A stretch of 64,000 bases of DNA from Microbacterium caowuchunii (GCF_008727755.1 NZ_CP044231.1:2914001-2978000), one strand, 5' to 3'; shown: positions 9,547 through 18,889, counted from the stretch's first letter. Program-made: numbers and translations. Notes: generated by a model from the sequence alone, not told the origin.

Positions 9547-10122
9547 ATGTCCCTGCGCATCACCGACGATCCCGCCGCCGACGAGCTGCTCACGAACGAC
9601 CCCCTCGCCCTGCTGATCGGGATGCTGCTGGACCAGCAGGTCGCCATGGAGACCGCCTTCGCCGGGCCGTTGAAGATCCGGGACCGGATCGGGACGCTGG
9701 AGGCGGAGGAGATCGCCGGGTACGACCCGGAGCGGTTCGCGGCCGCCTTCGCCGAGACGCCGGCGGTCCATCGGTTCCCAGGGTCCATGGCTGCCCGCGT
9801 GCAGAAGCTGTGCGGTGAGGTCGCCGGCGCCTGGCACGGGGATGCCGCCGCGATCTGGACGGACGGCGACCCCGACGGTCCGACCGTCCTGAAGCGGCTG
9901 AAGGCACTGCCCGGGTTCGGCGAGCAGAAGGCGAAGATCTTCCTCGCCCTGCTCGGCAAGCAGTGCGGCTTCGCTGGGACGGGATGGCGCGAGGCATCGG
10001 CGCCCTACGGCGAGGAGGGCTCCTACCGGAGCGTCGCCGACATCGTCAGCCCGGAATCGCTCACCCGGGTGCGGGAGAACAAGCGCGCTGCGAAGGCGGC
10101 CGCGAAGGCCGCCACCGCCTGA
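9547..10122 (+). CDS. HhH-GPD-type base-excision-repair-like protein
   Basis: 191 residues with an N-terminal helical domain (ALLIGMLLDQQVAMETAF) and a helix-hairpin-helix element LKALPGFGEQKAKIFLALLGK (about residues 118-138), the DNA-binding core of HhH-GPD glycosylases. The Lys and Asp positions of classical bifunctional enzymes such as EndoIII are not evident and there is no iron-sulfur Cys loop. It therefore belongs to the short HhH-GPD group of unproven activity. A basic Lys/Ala tail ends the protein. GGAG lies just before ATG 9547. It follows hemA by 44 bp and could be cotranscribed with it. Confidence 0.8.
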   Translation: MSLRITDDPAADELLTNDPLALLIGMLLDQQVAMETAFAGPLKIRDRIGTLEAEEIAGYDPERFAAAFAETPAVHRFPGSMAARVQKLCGEVAGAWHGDAAAIWTDGDPDGPTVLKRLKALPGFGEQKAKIFLALLGKQCGFAGTGWREASAPYGEEGSYRSVADIVSPESLTRVRENKRAAKAAAKAATA

Positions 10123-10180
10123 CCTGGCCGCCGCGCGCCCGGCTGCCCGGCGAAGACCCGGCGGGAAGGGGGCGCCTGGG

Positions 10181-10186
10181 TACTCT
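10181..10186 (+). promoter_or_regulatory. -10 hexamer of the enolase-superfamily gene, leaderless
   Basis: TACTCT ends six bases before ATG 10193, without an intervening ribosome site: the same leaderless geometry as hemA. Confidence 0.6.
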
Positions 10187-10192
10187 GAGCGC

Positions 10193-11326
10193 ATGCCGCT
10201 CCCCGAGGACCTGCCCGCCGTCACCCTCGACGGCGTCGAACTGCGCGTGCTCCGCATCCCCCTCGTCAGCCCGTTCACGACCTCGTTCGGCACCGAGACC
10301 GAGCGGGAGGTCATCGTCGTGCGCGCGCTCACCCCGGACGGCGACGGATGGGGTGAGATCGTCACGCAGCAGGCCCCGCTGTACTCCAGCGAGTACACCG
10401 AGGGCGCCTGGGACGTGTCACGCCGCTGGCTGATCCCCGCTCTCCTCGATCGCGACCGGCTGACCCCCGGCGACGTCGGCGACGTGCTCACCCCCTTCGT
10501 CGGGCACCGGATGGCCAAGGCCGGTCTCGAACTGGCCGTGCTGGACGCCTCCCTGCGCGCCTCCGGCCTCCCGCTCGCGTCCGCCCTGGGGGCCGTGCAC
10601 GACCGGGTACCGTCCGGGGTGTCCGTCGGCATCCAGCGCGATCCCGCGGCGCTCGTGGACGCCGTCGCCGGATACCTCGCGGAGGGATACCGGCGGATCA
10701 AGATCAAGATCCGCCCTGGCCGTGACCTCGCCGACACCGCCGCGGTGCGGGCGGCGTTCCCGGACATCCCCCTGCAGGTGGACGCGAACTCGGCGTACAC
10801 CCTCGCGGATGCCGACCTGCTCGCGGGCCTCGACGAATTCGGGCTGCTGCTGATCGAGCAGCCGCTCCAGGAGGACGACCTCGTCGATCACGCCGCGCTC
10901 GCCCGGAGACTGCGCACACCCCTCTGCCTCGACGAGTCGATCACCTCCGCCAAGTCCGCCCGGGACGCGCTCGCGCTCGGAGCCGCCGCCGTGGTGAACA
11001 TCAAGGCAGGACGTGTCGGCGGGTATCTGGAGGCCGTCCGGGTGCACGACCTGTGCCGGGATGCCGGGGTGCCCGTCTGGTGCGGGGGGATGCTCGAGAC
11101 CGGCATCGGACGCGCCGCGAACGCCGCCCTGGCAGCCCTCCCCGGCTTCACCCTGCCCGGGGACGTCTCCGCATCCGACCGCTTCTACCGCCGCGACATC
11201 GTCACCGCGCCGATCGTGCTGGAGGACGGGTATGTGCGCGTACCCACGGGCCCGGGCCTCGGGATCGCGATCGACGCCGCGGAGCTCGACGACGTGACCG
11301 TCGCGCGCGAGGAGCTGCGCCGCTGA
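10193..11326 (+). CDS. o-Succinylbenzoate synthase / N-acylamino acid racemase-type enolase-superfamily enzyme
   Basis: 377 residues with the muconate-lactonising-subgroup architecture: N-terminal capping domain, then a TIM barrel. The active-site residues can be placed: Lys170 and Lys172 in RRIKIKIRPG, metal ligands Asp197 (VDANSAYT), Glu222 (IEQPL) and Asp247 (CLDESI), and Lys271 in VVNIKAGRVGG. This matches the OSBS/NAAAR family, in which enzymes may make o-succinylbenzoate for menaquinone, racemise N-acylamino acids, or do both. No other men gene is nearby, so the biological role is open. ATG 10193 is chosen from the leaderless promoter geometry. Confidence 0.85.
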   Translation: MPLPEDLPAVTLDGVELRVLRIPLVSPFTTSFGTETEREVIVVRALTPDGDGWGEIVTQQAPLYSSEYTEGAWDVSRRWLIPALLDRDRLTPGDVGDVLTPFVGHRMAKAGLELAVLDASLRASGLPLASALGAVHDRVPSGVSVGIQRDPAALVDAVAGYLAEGYRRIKIKIRPGRDLADTAAVRAAFPDIPLQVDANSAYTLADADLLAGLDEFGLLLIEQPLQEDDLVDHAALARRLRTPLCLDESITSAKSARDALALGAAAVVNIKAGRVGGYLEAVRVHDLCRDAGVPVWCGGMLETGIGRAANAALAALPGFTLPGDVSASDRFYRRDIVTAPIVLEDGYVRVPTGPGLGIAIDAAELDDVTVAREELRR

Positions 11327-11379
11327 GCGCGCAGCGGCGCCGGAGCCGACGACCCAGGGGACCTGCCTCCGGCGCGGAC

Positions 11380-11385
11380 TAGAAT
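11380..11385 (+). promoter_or_regulatory. -10 hexamer upstream of glyS
   Basis: TAGAAT is the best -10 match in the spacer. It lies six bases before an in-frame ATG at 11392 but about 67 bases before the GTG chosen for glyS. Transcription probably starts near 11392. Confidence 0.6.
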
Positions 11386-11452
11386 CGAAGGATGCGGCGC
11401 CCGGCTGCCGCATGTCTTCGCGCCTCCTCCCACCCGACCATTGGAGCCACCG

Positions 11453-12837
11453 TGGCCGAGCAGTCCCGTCTCGACAAAGTCATCGCCCTCGCCCGCCACC
11501 GCGGGTTCGTCTTCCAAGCGGGCGAGATCTACGGGGGCTCCCGCTCCGCGTGGGACTACGGCCCCCTCGGCACCGAGCTGAAGGAGAACATCCGGCGGCA
11601 GTGGTGGCAGACCTTCGTCCGCGGCCGCGGGGACATGGTGGGGCTCGACTCCTCCGTCATCCTCCCCAAGCGCGTCTGGGAGGCGTCCGGCCACGTCGCC
11701 ACCTTCACCGACCCGCTCGTGGAGTGCACGCAGTGCCACAAGCGCTTCCGCGCCGACAACCTCATCGAGGACTTCGAGGCGCGCAAGGGACGGCCCGCCG
11801 AGAACGGCCTGGCCGACATCCCGTGCCCGAACTGCGGCACGAAGGGGCAGTACACCGAGCCGAAGGCCTTCTCCGGCCTGGTGAAGACCTACCTGGGCGT
11901 CGTGGACGACGAGTCCGGCCTGCACTACCTGCGCCCGGAGACCGCGCAGGGCATCTTCGTGAACTTCTCCAACGTGCTCACGGCCAGCCGGAAGAAGCCG
12001 CCGTTCGGCGTGGGGCAGGTCGGCAAGGCCTTCCGCAACGAGATCACCCCGGGCAACTTCATCTTCCGCACCCGCGAGTTCGAGCAGATGGAGATCGAGT
12101 TCTTCACGCCGCCCGCCGAGGCGCACGAGTGGTTCGAGCACTGGGTGGAGGCCTGCTGGAACTGGTTCATCGATCTCGGCATCGATCCGGCCAACATGCG
12201 CCGGTACGACGTCCCGGAGGACGACCGCGCCCACTACTCCGCCGGGACGATCGACGTCGAGTACCGGTTCGGCTTCACCGGCAAGGAGTGGGGCGAGCTG
12301 ATGGGCGTCGCCAACCGCACCGACTACGACCTGAAGAGCCACTCCGAGGCATCGGGTCAGAGCCTGACCTACTTCGACCAGGCCAGCGGCGAGAAGTACA
12401 CGCCGTTCGTCATCGAGCCCTCCTTCGGCCTCACCCGCGCGATGATGGCGTTCCTCGTCGACGCCTACCGCGAGGAGGAGGTGCCGAACGCGAAGGGCGG
12501 CGTGGACACGCGCACGGTGCTCAAGCTCGACCCGCGTCTCGCGCCGGTGAAGGTGGCCGTGCTGCCGCTGAGCCGCAACGAGCGCCTCTCCCCCCTCGCC
12601 CGCCAGGTCGCCGCGGAGCTCCGGGGCGACTGGAACGTCGACTTCGACGATGCCGGCGCCATCGGACGCCGTTACCGCCGTCAGGATGAGATCGGGACGC
12701 CGTTCTGCGTCACGGTCGACTTCGACTCGCTGGACGACCAGGCCGTCACCGTGCGCGACCGCGACACGATGAACCAGGAGCGCGTCCCGATCGAGGGCCT
12801 GCACGCCTACCTCGCGGAGCGTCTGCGCGGCGCCTGA
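11453..12837 (+). CDS. glyS: Glycyl-tRNA synthetase (class II, homodimeric type)
   Basis: Charges tRNA(Gly). The protein has 461 residues. It opens [20 protein letters not shown] and [13 protein letters not shown] (class II motif 1 region), and has a zinc-binding pair of Cys motifs (CTQCHKRF and CPNCG). Further on are [20 protein letters not shown] (motif 2) and [21 protein letters not shown] (motif 3), followed by the anticodon-binding domain. GTG 11453 follows GGAG by about eight bases and gives the usual family N-terminus. An in-frame ATG at 11392, next to the -10 box, would add 20 residues if the transcript is translated leaderless; that extension has no conserved look. Confidence 0.96.
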
Positions 12838-12963
12838 GGGACGGCCCGCGCCCTGTGGACGGACGACCGGGCCACCCGGTCCGCTCGGTTAGCCTGGAGC
12901 GACGTCCGACCGGACGTGTCCGCGCGACCGGTGCGGACCGGACCAGATGAGGGTGGAACAGCC

Positions 12964-13956
12964 GTGAACGTCGATGCCAGCGTCGCGACCGTGCTGACCT
13001 GGCTGGCCGTCACCGTTGTGGTGATCGTCGCCGCAGGATGGCACATCTGGTACGCCCTGGGGCTCACCCGCGTGTTCGCGCGGCACGGGACGGATCGCTG
13101 GCGGGCGTGGGTGCCCGTGCTCAACGACGCCGAGGTGTTCCGTCTCGGGAGGATCGACCCGGTCAGGGCGGCGCTCCTGCTCGTGCCCGTCGTGAATCTC
13201 TACGCTCTCGTCCTCCGTGGCGTCGCCGCGCACCGGCTGGATGCGCGCTCGGGCCGCGGCGCCGGATGGGCCGTGCTCGCCGCGGTGCTCCCGCCGGTGT
13301 GGGCGATGCTCTCCGGGCATTCCCGTCCGGCGGCCGTCGGAGCGACCGAGTCCACCGCCCCGGAGTCCTCCGTGGACGCACCGCCGCCGGGTCTCGCCTT
13401 CCCCGCGCCGCCCGCTCCGAGCCCGATGCCGTCGGTTCCGGCGCCGGCGCTCGCGCCCGCCGCCGCCCCGGCGCGTCCCGCGCCGGCGGGGAGCCCTGCC
13501 CCGTCGGCGAGCCCTGCCCCGGTGGCGCCGCCCACGTCGGCACCGGTCGGCCCGGCCGACGAGCCCGCGCCGCTCTCCCGGCGCGCACGCCGTGATGCCG
13601 ACGACGCCACCGCGCTCGTGCGCGGCCCGGTCGGGTGGGCGCTGCAGCTCCCCTCCGGAGATATCGTCCTCCTCACTTCCCGGACCGTCGTGCTCGGACG
13701 GAACCCTCAGCCCACCGAGCCCGGCGTCCAGTACGTCCCGGTCAGCGACGACGGACGCACGGTCTCGAAGCACCATGCCCGCCTCCAGTGGGGTGAGCGG
13801 TCCTGGACCGTGACCGACCTCTCCTCCACGAATGGCGTCGCCGTCACGGATGCAGCGGGACGGGAGCAGCACGTCCCCGCCGACGGCACGGCTCCCGTGC
13901 TGGACCGGTTCGTTCTGGGGGACGCCGTCATCGTCCTGCAGCCCCCCTCGTCCTGA
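12964..13956 (+). CDS. Membrane protein with N-terminal DUF5684-like and C-terminal FHA domains
   Basis: 330 residues. Residues 7-28 are a membrane span. Then comes GTDRWRAWVPVLNDAEVFRL, typical of small actinobacterial DUF5684 regions, and a second hydrophobic pair near residues 70-120. A long Pro/Ala-rich linker (about 130-205) leads to an FHA domain (about 225-325) with TVVLGRNPQP, SKHHARL and SSTNGV, the phosphothreonine-binding loops. The linker architecture resembles the RDD-FHA protein at 24273. It stands next to the ESX locus with its end facing mycP, so a signalling or scaffolding link to secretion is possible but inferred. A -10-like TAGCCT lies at 12890-12895. GTG 12964 is preferred for its GGTGGAA site. 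Confidence 0.8.
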   Translation: MNVDASVATVLTWLAVTVVVIVAAGWHIWYALGLTRVFARHGTDRWRAWVPVLNDAEVFRLGRIDPVRAALLLVPVVNLYALVLRGVAAHRLDARSGRGAGWAVLAAVLPPVWAMLSGHSRPAAVGATESTAPESSVDAPPPGLAFPAPPAPSPMPSVPAPALAPAAAPARPAPAGSPAPSASPAPVAPPTSAPVGPADEPAPLSRRARRDADDATALVRGPVGWALQLPSGDIVLLTSRTVVLGRNPQPTEPGVQYVPVSDDGRTVSKHHARLQWGERSWTVTDLSSTNGVAVTDAAGREQHVPADGTAPVLDRFVLGDAVIVLQPPSS

Positions 13957-13987
13957 CCCTTCCGCGGAGTCCGGCGCCGACCTGCGA

Positions 13988-15301
13988 TCAGGAGCGGGGC
14001 GGGTCGTCCCCGTAGAGACCGCGACCGGCTCGCTGGGGCCCGGTCGCATCGAGCCGGCGACGCCGCGCGATGAAGACCCCGATCGCGCCGCTCGCAGCAA
14101 GCAGCACGAGACCCCCGATACCGGCCACGAGACCCAGGGCCATCGCCTCGGCATCCGGACCGGGGTCCGACACCACCCGCACGGGCTCCGCCGCCACGAC
14201 GGACGGGACCGGACGGGACTCTCCCACGAACGGACTCGACGGGCCGCGGATCCCGGCACCCGGGATCAGGGAGATCGCCTCGTAGGGCTGCACGACGCCC
14301 CACCCTGCGGCGTCGTCCCTGGCATCCGGGTCGGGGCGCACCGCCGTCGCGGCCAACCGGTACGCCCACTGCTCGGGGGACTCCGCGGGGTGGGCCGCCG
14401 CCACGAGCGCAGCCGCGGCGGAGACGTAGGCAGCGGCGAAACTCGTGGCCGGTACCTCGGCGGCGTAGGTGCAGTCCCCGCCCTGGTAGGACGTCGTGAC
14501 GATCTGCTGTCCCAGTGCGCTCACCGTGACGTGCGGACCGTGGATGCTGGCATCGGTCACCACGCCGCCGAGGTCCGCCGCGGCCACCCCGATCGCGCCC
14601 GGTGATCCGGCGGGGAAGCGGGGCCCGTCCTCGTCGCTCTCCTCGACCGCGAGGGTCGAGTCGCGGTTCCCGGCGCTGCCCACCACCAGGCTGCCGCGCG
14701 CCACGGCGTATGACACGGCCTCGCGCAGGGACGGCTCGTCCCGCGTCGTGCTCATCGAGACGTTGATGACCTGCGCTCCGGCGTCCGCGGCGTATCGGAT
14801 GCCGTCGGCCAGGCGCTGCGCGGTCGGCCCGAACCCCGCCTCGACCTGCTGGTTCTCCGTTCCGGCGAAAACCCGCACGGAGAGGATCGCAGCCTCGGGG
14901 GCGAGACCTTCGACGGACGAGCCGTCGATGCGCCGCGCCGCGATCTGACCGGCGATCGCGGTGCCGTGCCCGTAGACGTCGCTGAAGCCGGACGGATCCG
15001 TGCCGTCCGGCACGAGATTCACCCCGCCCACGACCGCGTCGACCAGGTGCGGGTTGGCGGCGTTCACGCCGGAATCGACCACGGCGACCGTGACGCCCGC
15101 CCCCCGCGTCACGGACCAGGCGAGCTCGCTCTGGGAGACCTCCAGCGCGGGCACCGTCTCGGTGATGCGGGTGGTGGCGGTGCACTGCGATTGCGCGGCG
15201 GCCCGCACCGGCTCGGCGGCCGTCGCACCGGCGAGCGGAAGGAGCGCCACGACGACGGCACCCGCCAGGGTCGCGGCGGCGAGTCGGGGCCGGACGCTCA
15301 T
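13988..15301 (-). CDS. mycP: Type VII secretion subtilisin-like protease (mycosin) 1
   Basis: Membrane-anchored S8 protease of the ESX machine. 437 residues: signal peptide (about 1-29), catalytic Asp76 (VAVVDSGV), His112 (GHGTAIAG), oxyanion Asn212 (GSAGNRDS) and Ser287 (PATSFAAAY), then a C-terminal span (about 385-407) with a basic RRRR stop. Cys40 and Cys277 could form a disulfide. All active-site residues are present. GTGA overlap is not seen here: ATG 15301 overlaps the eccB stop as ATGA, making eccD-eccB-mycP one operon. A second, divergent mycosin lies at 19398. Confidence 0.93.
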   Translation of the reverse strand: MSVRPRLAAATLAGAVVVALLPLAGATAAEPVRAAAQSQCTATTRITETVPALEVSQSELAWSVTRGAGVTVAVVDSGVNAANPHLVDAVVGGVNLVPDGTDPSGFSDVYGHGTAIAGQIAARRIDGSSVEGLAPEAAILSVRVFAGTENQQVEAGFGPTAQRLADGIRYAADAGAQVINVSMSTTRDEPSLREAVSYAVARGSLVVGSAGNRDSTLAVEESDEDGPRFPAGSPGAIGVAAADLGGVVTDASIHGPHVTVSALGQQIVTTSYQGGDCTYAAEVPATSFAAAYVSAAAALVAAAHPAESPEQWAYRLAATAVRPDPDARDDAAGWGVVQPYEAISLIPGAGIRGPSSPFVGESRPVPSVVAAEPVRVVSDPGPDAEAMALGLVAGIGGLVLLAASGAIGVFIARRRRLDATGPQRAGRGLYGDDPPRS

Positions 15302-16626
15302 TCCGCGTCCGTCTCGCCGGACGGGGAGCGACCCGCGGCCTCGGCCGTCAGGGCGGGTCCGGTCGCGAGCAGGTCGATCCAGACGTCCCCGGCCAGACCG
15401 ATGTCGGACACGGCGTATCCCAGCCGGTTGACCGTCTCCTCGTCCGCGCCGGGAAGGGGGAACGCCGTTCCCGTCGCGTCCACCAGGGTCACGATGCCGG
15501 TGCTCTGCGCGCCCCGTCCTCCGGCCCGAACCAGCGCACCGGTGCCGGGCTCCACGTGCACACCGGCGCGGATCTCCGCCCCGGCCGGCCGGGTCGCCAG
15601 GACGGTGTGCGCCTGCGCCCCGTCACCGACGAGGAGGGCGCAGGCGCGCTCGTCGGGGGCGATGGACCGGAAGCCGTCGACCGGCCAGTCCGCGCCGCCC
15701 GCGGGACGCGCCGTCGTCTCCAGCCCCGCGACCTCGGCGCCGGACACCTCGATCGCCTCGTCACCGCCCGCCTCGCCGAGCTGATACAGGCGCCAGGCCA
15801 GCGGCGTCAGCTCCGCGAGGGTGCCGTCGGACTGCACCAGGAACCGGTCGTCGTCGGGGGTGCCGCGGATGTGGACCACGTCCCCGGCGCGCAGGTCCGT
15901 GCCGGTGACGGCGGCGCCCGCATCCGCCACCACGATGGGGGCGAGCGGGGATCCCGGCGTGAACAGGTTGAGCCAGTCCGCGGGCACCTGGACCGGATCG
16001 AGCGCCGTGATGCCGGCGGCGCGCAGGATCGCGTCGCTGCCCTCGTCGACCGCATAGCTGCGCTCGCCGTCGATCACGAACCGGTCCCCGTCCGATTCCA
16101 CGACGACGGCCCGGCCGGCCGGTTCGGCGGAACCGCCCCCGATGCGCACGTCCACCACGGCGTCCTCGCCGACGCACGCGCTCCAGCCCGCGTTCCGGAG
16201 CCGCTCCGGTGCGGGGAGCTCATCGGGCGCGCCGACGATGCCGAGCGTCTCGCCGAGGCTCACCCCGTCCAGGTTCTGCTGGTCGGTCGAGATCACGGCG
16301 AAGTCGCTCGCCGGCAGCAGGAGGCGCGCACTCGCGGTGTTGATGACCGGGTGCAGCTTGCCGTCCACGGTCACGAACCGCGCGCCGGTGTCGCTGACGA
16401 GGATGAGTTTGCCGTTGTCCCACCCGTTGGGCAGCCCCGGTTTGATCAACCCCCAGAACACGCCCACCAGCACGACGGCGACGGTCAGGGCGATCGCAGC
16501 GATGACCGCCCGCAGGGGGGCGGTCGGCTCGAGCTCCTTGCCGCCCGGGGCACCGCTCACGAAGGCGGTGAGCAGACGTCGGCGCGAGAAGGTCTGCGCC
16601 TCGATGAGGTCGTTCTTGGTGGCCAT
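15298..16626 (-). CDS. eccB: Type VII secretion core protein EccB
   Basis: 442 residues. A cytoplasmic N-terminal segment (MATKNDLIEAQTFSRRRLLT, the EccB family start), one membrane span (about 39-60), and a large extracytoplasmic domain built of repeated beta units with Cys pairs. The protein contains GWDNGKLILVSDTGARFVTV and the motif LGETLGIVGAPDEL typical of the family. EccB forms the periplasmic part of the ESX pore with EccC and EccD. It sits 4 bp downstream of eccD and overlaps mycP. No ATPase function is expected: the ATPase claim sometimes made for EccB has no motif support here. Confidence 0.94.
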   Translation of the reverse strand: MATKNDLIEAQTFSRRRLLTAFVSGAPGGKELEPTAPLRAVIAAIALTVAVVLVGVFWGLIKPGLPNGWDNGKLILVSDTGARFVTVDGKLHPVINTASARLLLPASDFAVISTDQQNLDGVSLGETLGIVGAPDELPAPERLRNAGWSACVGEDAVVDVRIGGGSAEPAGRAVVVESDGDRFVIDGERSYAVDEGSDAILRAAGITALDPVQVPADWLNLFTPGSPLAPIVVADAGAAVTGTDLRAGDVVHIRGTPDDDRFLVQSDGTLAELTPLAWRLYQLGEAGGDEAIEVSGAEVAGLETTARPAGGADWPVDGFRSIAPDERACALLVGDGAQAHTVLATRPAGAEIRAGVHVEPGTGALVRAGGRGAQSTGIVTLVDATGTAFPLPGADEETVNRLGYAVSDIGLAGDVWIDLLATGPALTAEAAGRSPSGETDAE

Positions 16627-16630
16627 CGGG

Positions 16631-17971
16631 TCAGGCCAGCCCGGCCGCGATCACGGCGAGCGGCAGCAGGACGGCGACGACCACGAGCTCGGCGGTGTCG
16701 GCCAGGCGCGTCAGCCGGGTGCGGGCCTTCGGCGACAGGAGCGTCACCGTCACCACGATCACCGCGGCGGCCCCGATCGCCAGCATGAGGACGAGCCGGA
16801 GGCCCGGCTGGGCGAGTGAGGCGGTCAGACCCGCGACCGCGAGACCGAGCGTGCCGACCGCCATCACGGCCAGCACGTTCGCCCGCGCATATGCCTGACG
16901 CGAGGGGAACATCATGGCCACGAACGCCAGCACGCACAGGGCAGCGCCCACCGGCGAACCGGCGGCCACGAGCGGCGTGCCGACGATGACGGCGAGCCCG
17001 AGCGCCACGCGCAGGGCCACGAGGATCCGCTGGCCGCGCGCCGCGCGCCGCGCCACGTCATCGGCGTCGATGGGGACCGGGTCGTCGAACATCTCCGCGT
17101 CGCTCTGCGGGGAGACCACCCGGATGCGGGTCGAGCTCAGCACCAACCATGGCAGCGCCCCGCCGAGGGTGGCCACGACGCCGATCATGAGCGCGAACGC
17201 GCCGGTGCCGTCCCCCGGCATGATCGCCGCGAACAGGGCCGTGACGGCGATCACGCCGCCCAGTACCAGCGGCACGAGCTGCACGTCCGAGCCGTCCGGG
17301 AGGAGGGCGAGGGAGATCCCGGCGACGACGAGCATCCCGAGCCCTGCCGCGGCCAGGGGCCATCCCCACAGCGGGAGGTCGGCGGGGACAGCGAGGTACG
17401 CCGCGAGGGCCGCGAAGACCGCGGCGGCGATGCCGAGCCCCTGGCCGGCCTCGAGCTGCCCGAGCCGGCCGACCACCGCGGCCACGGTGAGCAGCGCCAC
17501 CGCTCCGCCACCGGCGATCAGCGCGCCGACCCCGAGGGCCGGGCCTGCTGCGAGCAGGAGGAAGGCGCAGACACCGAGCAGCGTAAGGCTGACCGCGAGG
17601 GCGGTGCGGGCGTTGTCCTGCGCCGACCAGGGCTTGTTCAGGCGGCCGGTCGCGTCGATCACCGCCTCGACGATGTCGTCGTAGACCCGCGGCTGGGCGA
17701 GGAGCCCGCCGCGCGCGAGGGTGAGCACGTCGCCGTCCTCCACGCCCTGCGGCGCGGCGCCCTGCGCGACGTCGAGGACGGTGCCGTCGGCCTTCTGCAG
17801 GGCGTAACCGGCGTACGTCATCGTCGGGTCGAGCACCCCCAGACTGCGGGCGAACCCGGGCATGAACTCGATCAGGGGAACCTGAGCCGGCACGCCGATG
17901 TCGAGACGCCTGCCCTCGCTCTGCACGGAGATTCGCAGCAGCGCACGGGGCGCGCTCATCGTCTGGGCCAC
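16631..17971 (-). CDS. eccD: Type VII secretion integral membrane protein EccD 1
   Basis: 446 residues: an N-terminal ubiquitin-like (YukD-like) domain of about 85 residues (LLRISVQSEGRRLDIGVPAQ at its start, EDGDVLTLARGG at its end), a linker with DDIVEAVIDATGRLNKPWS, then about eleven membrane spans. This is canonical EccD, which lines the ESX membrane complex. GTG 17971 has GAGGGGG about ten bases upstream. A GTG at 18025, five bases after a TAGACT box, would add 18 residues as a leaderless start and cannot be excluded. It is the first gene of eccD-eccB-mycP, divergent from the esx genes. Confidence 0.93.
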   Translation of the reverse strand: MAQTMSAPRALLRISVQSEGRRLDIGVPAQVPLIEFMPGFARSLGVLDPTMTYAGYALQKADGTVLDVAQGAAPQGVEDGDVLTLARGGLLAQPRVYDDIVEAVIDATGRLNKPWSAQDNARTALAVSLTLLGVCAFLLLAAGPALGVGALIAGGGAVALLTVAAVVGRLGQLEAGQGLGIAAAVFAALAAYLAVPADLPLWGWPLAAAGLGMLVVAGISLALLPDGSDVQLVPLVLGGVIAVTALFAAIMPGDGTGAFALMIGVVATLGGALPWLVLSSTRIRVVSPQSDAEMFDDPVPIDADDVARRAARGQRILVALRVALGLAVIVGTPLVAAGSPVGAALCVLAFVAMMFPSRQAYARANVLAVMAVGTLGLAVAGLTASLAQPGLRLVLMLAIGAAAVIVVTVTLLSPKARTRLTRLADTAELVVVAVLLPLAVIAAGLA

Positions 17972-18030
17972 GGTGCGGTTCCCCCTCGAGCTCGGCGTCG
18001 TCCGTAGGTGCGGTTCGAGTCGCACCGGGC

Positions 18031-18064
18031 AGTCTAGTTCGCCCGGATAGGGGGCAATTGCCCC
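18031..18064 (-). promoter_or_regulatory. eccD promoter with perfect 14-bp palindrome upstream
   Basis: On the minus strand TAGACT (18036-18031) is a good -10 for the eccD operon. Fifteen bases upstream of it is the perfect palindrome GGGGCAATTGCCCC (18051-18064), an AT-centred dyad unusual in this GC-rich spacer. Its location at the -35 region suggests an operator. The binding protein is unknown. Confidence 0.5.
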
Positions 18065-18132
18065 TTGTGCGTGTGTGGACGCGGTGTTTCGTCAATGTGA
18101 GAGAAGTCTCATCGCACACGCCTGTCAAGAGC

Positions 18133-18162
18133 TTGCGGGCGTGATCGCCGAGTCCATACCGT
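18133..18162 (+). promoter_or_regulatory. Candidate promoter of the esx (WXG100) operon
   Basis: TTGCGG (18133-18138) and TACCGT (18157-18162) are 18 bp apart, about 90 bp before the first WXG100 gene. A short dyad TGAGA-GAAG-TCTCA lies just upstream (18099-18112). This is the better of few candidates in an otherwise featureless 220-bp divergent spacer. Confidence 0.35.
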
Positions 18163-18249
18163 TTAGTCCGGTTGGTTCATACGCCTCCTCTCGTCGAGCG
18201 CGGCCGACCGACAGCAACGCCCATCGAACAGGGAAGAGGGGGGACACCC

Positions 18250-18564
18250 GTGGCAGACACGATCTCCGCTGAAGAGGGTGCGCTCAAGCGCGGCGCTCAG
18301 GCAGTGAACACGGCCAAGGCCGGCATCGACCAGCAGGTCAAGAAGGTCCGCGGCGAGATCGAACAGGTCGCCGGCTTCTGGACCGGCGCCGCAGCCGGTG
18401 CCTACACGCAGCTCATGCAGCGCTGGAACCAGGAGACGACGAAGCTCAACGAGGTGCTCGTCACTCTCGAGGACGCTCTGGCAGGAACCGAGCGCGACCA
18501 GGCGGCCTCCGAAGAATCACACCAGCAGACCATCTCCGGTCTCTCGTCGATGATGGGCTCCTGA
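18250..18564 (+). CDS. WXG100-family ESX protein, pair 1 member A
   Basis: 104-residue helical hairpin with Trp44-Thr-Gly46 (AGFWTGAAAG) at the turn. It is the typical size of ESAT-6-like secreted proteins. It lacks a C-terminal YxxxD/E signal, ending instead in SSMMGS, so it probably travels as a heterodimer with the next gene product, which has the signal. GTG 18250 is preceded by GAGGGGGG. The paralogous protein at 22141 has its Trp at the same residue number. First gene of the plus-strand ESX run. Confidence 0.9.
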   Translation: MADTISAEEGALKRGAQAVNTAKAGIDQQVKKVRGEIEQVAGFWTGAAAGAYTQLMQRWNQETTKLNEVLVTLEDALAGTERDQAASEESHQQTISGLSSMMGS

Positions 18565-18598
18565 CGCCTCGCGGCGCAGGGAAGAAAGGGTTTCGAAC

Positions 18599-18889
18599 AT
18601 GCAGTCGATGTCAGTCCGTCCGGAGCAGGTCATCGCCCTCGCCCAGCAGATCCGGGGCGGTGCCAACGGGATCAAGTCCCAGCTGGAGACGCTCGAGTCC
18701 GAGGTCGGCAAGCTCCGCGCCTCCTGGAACGGTGAGGCCCAGCACGCGTACGACGACGCGCAGCGCAAGTGGAACCAGTCGCTCATCGCGCTGAACACGC
18801 TGCTGGAGCAGATCTCGTCGAAGACCGAGGAGATCTCACAGGGATACGTCTCGACCGACAAGTCGGCCGCAGGGCGCTTCGCCCTCTGA
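18599..18889 (+). CDS. WXG100-family ESX protein, pair 1 member B, with YxxxD signal
   Basis: 96 residues: Trp43-Asn-Gly45 (ASWNGEAQHAY) at the hairpin turn and Tyr83-Val-Ser-Thr-Asp87 in the C-terminal tail, matching the YxxxD/E type VII export signal. GAAAGGG lies nine bases before ATG 18599. A second ATG at 18608 is possible but has a worse site. Follows member A by 34 bp and is expected to form its CFP-10-like partner. EccC's C-terminal ATPase domains are the likely recognition site for the tail, by family knowledge. Confidence 0.9.
   Translation: MQSMSVRPEQVIALAQQIRGGANGIKSQLETLESEVGKLRASWNGEAQHAYDDAQRKWNQSLIALNTLLEQISSKTEEISQGYVSTDKSAAGRFAL

Noticed and set aside
10193..11326. Calling this gene menC with a menaquinone role
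   Set aside because: Active-site residues fit OSBS and N-acylamino acid racemase alike, and there is no other men gene in the window to decide.
11386..11452. Riboswitch or T-box leader before glyS
   Set aside because: The leader is only about 60 bases with no T-box sequence or convincing structure.
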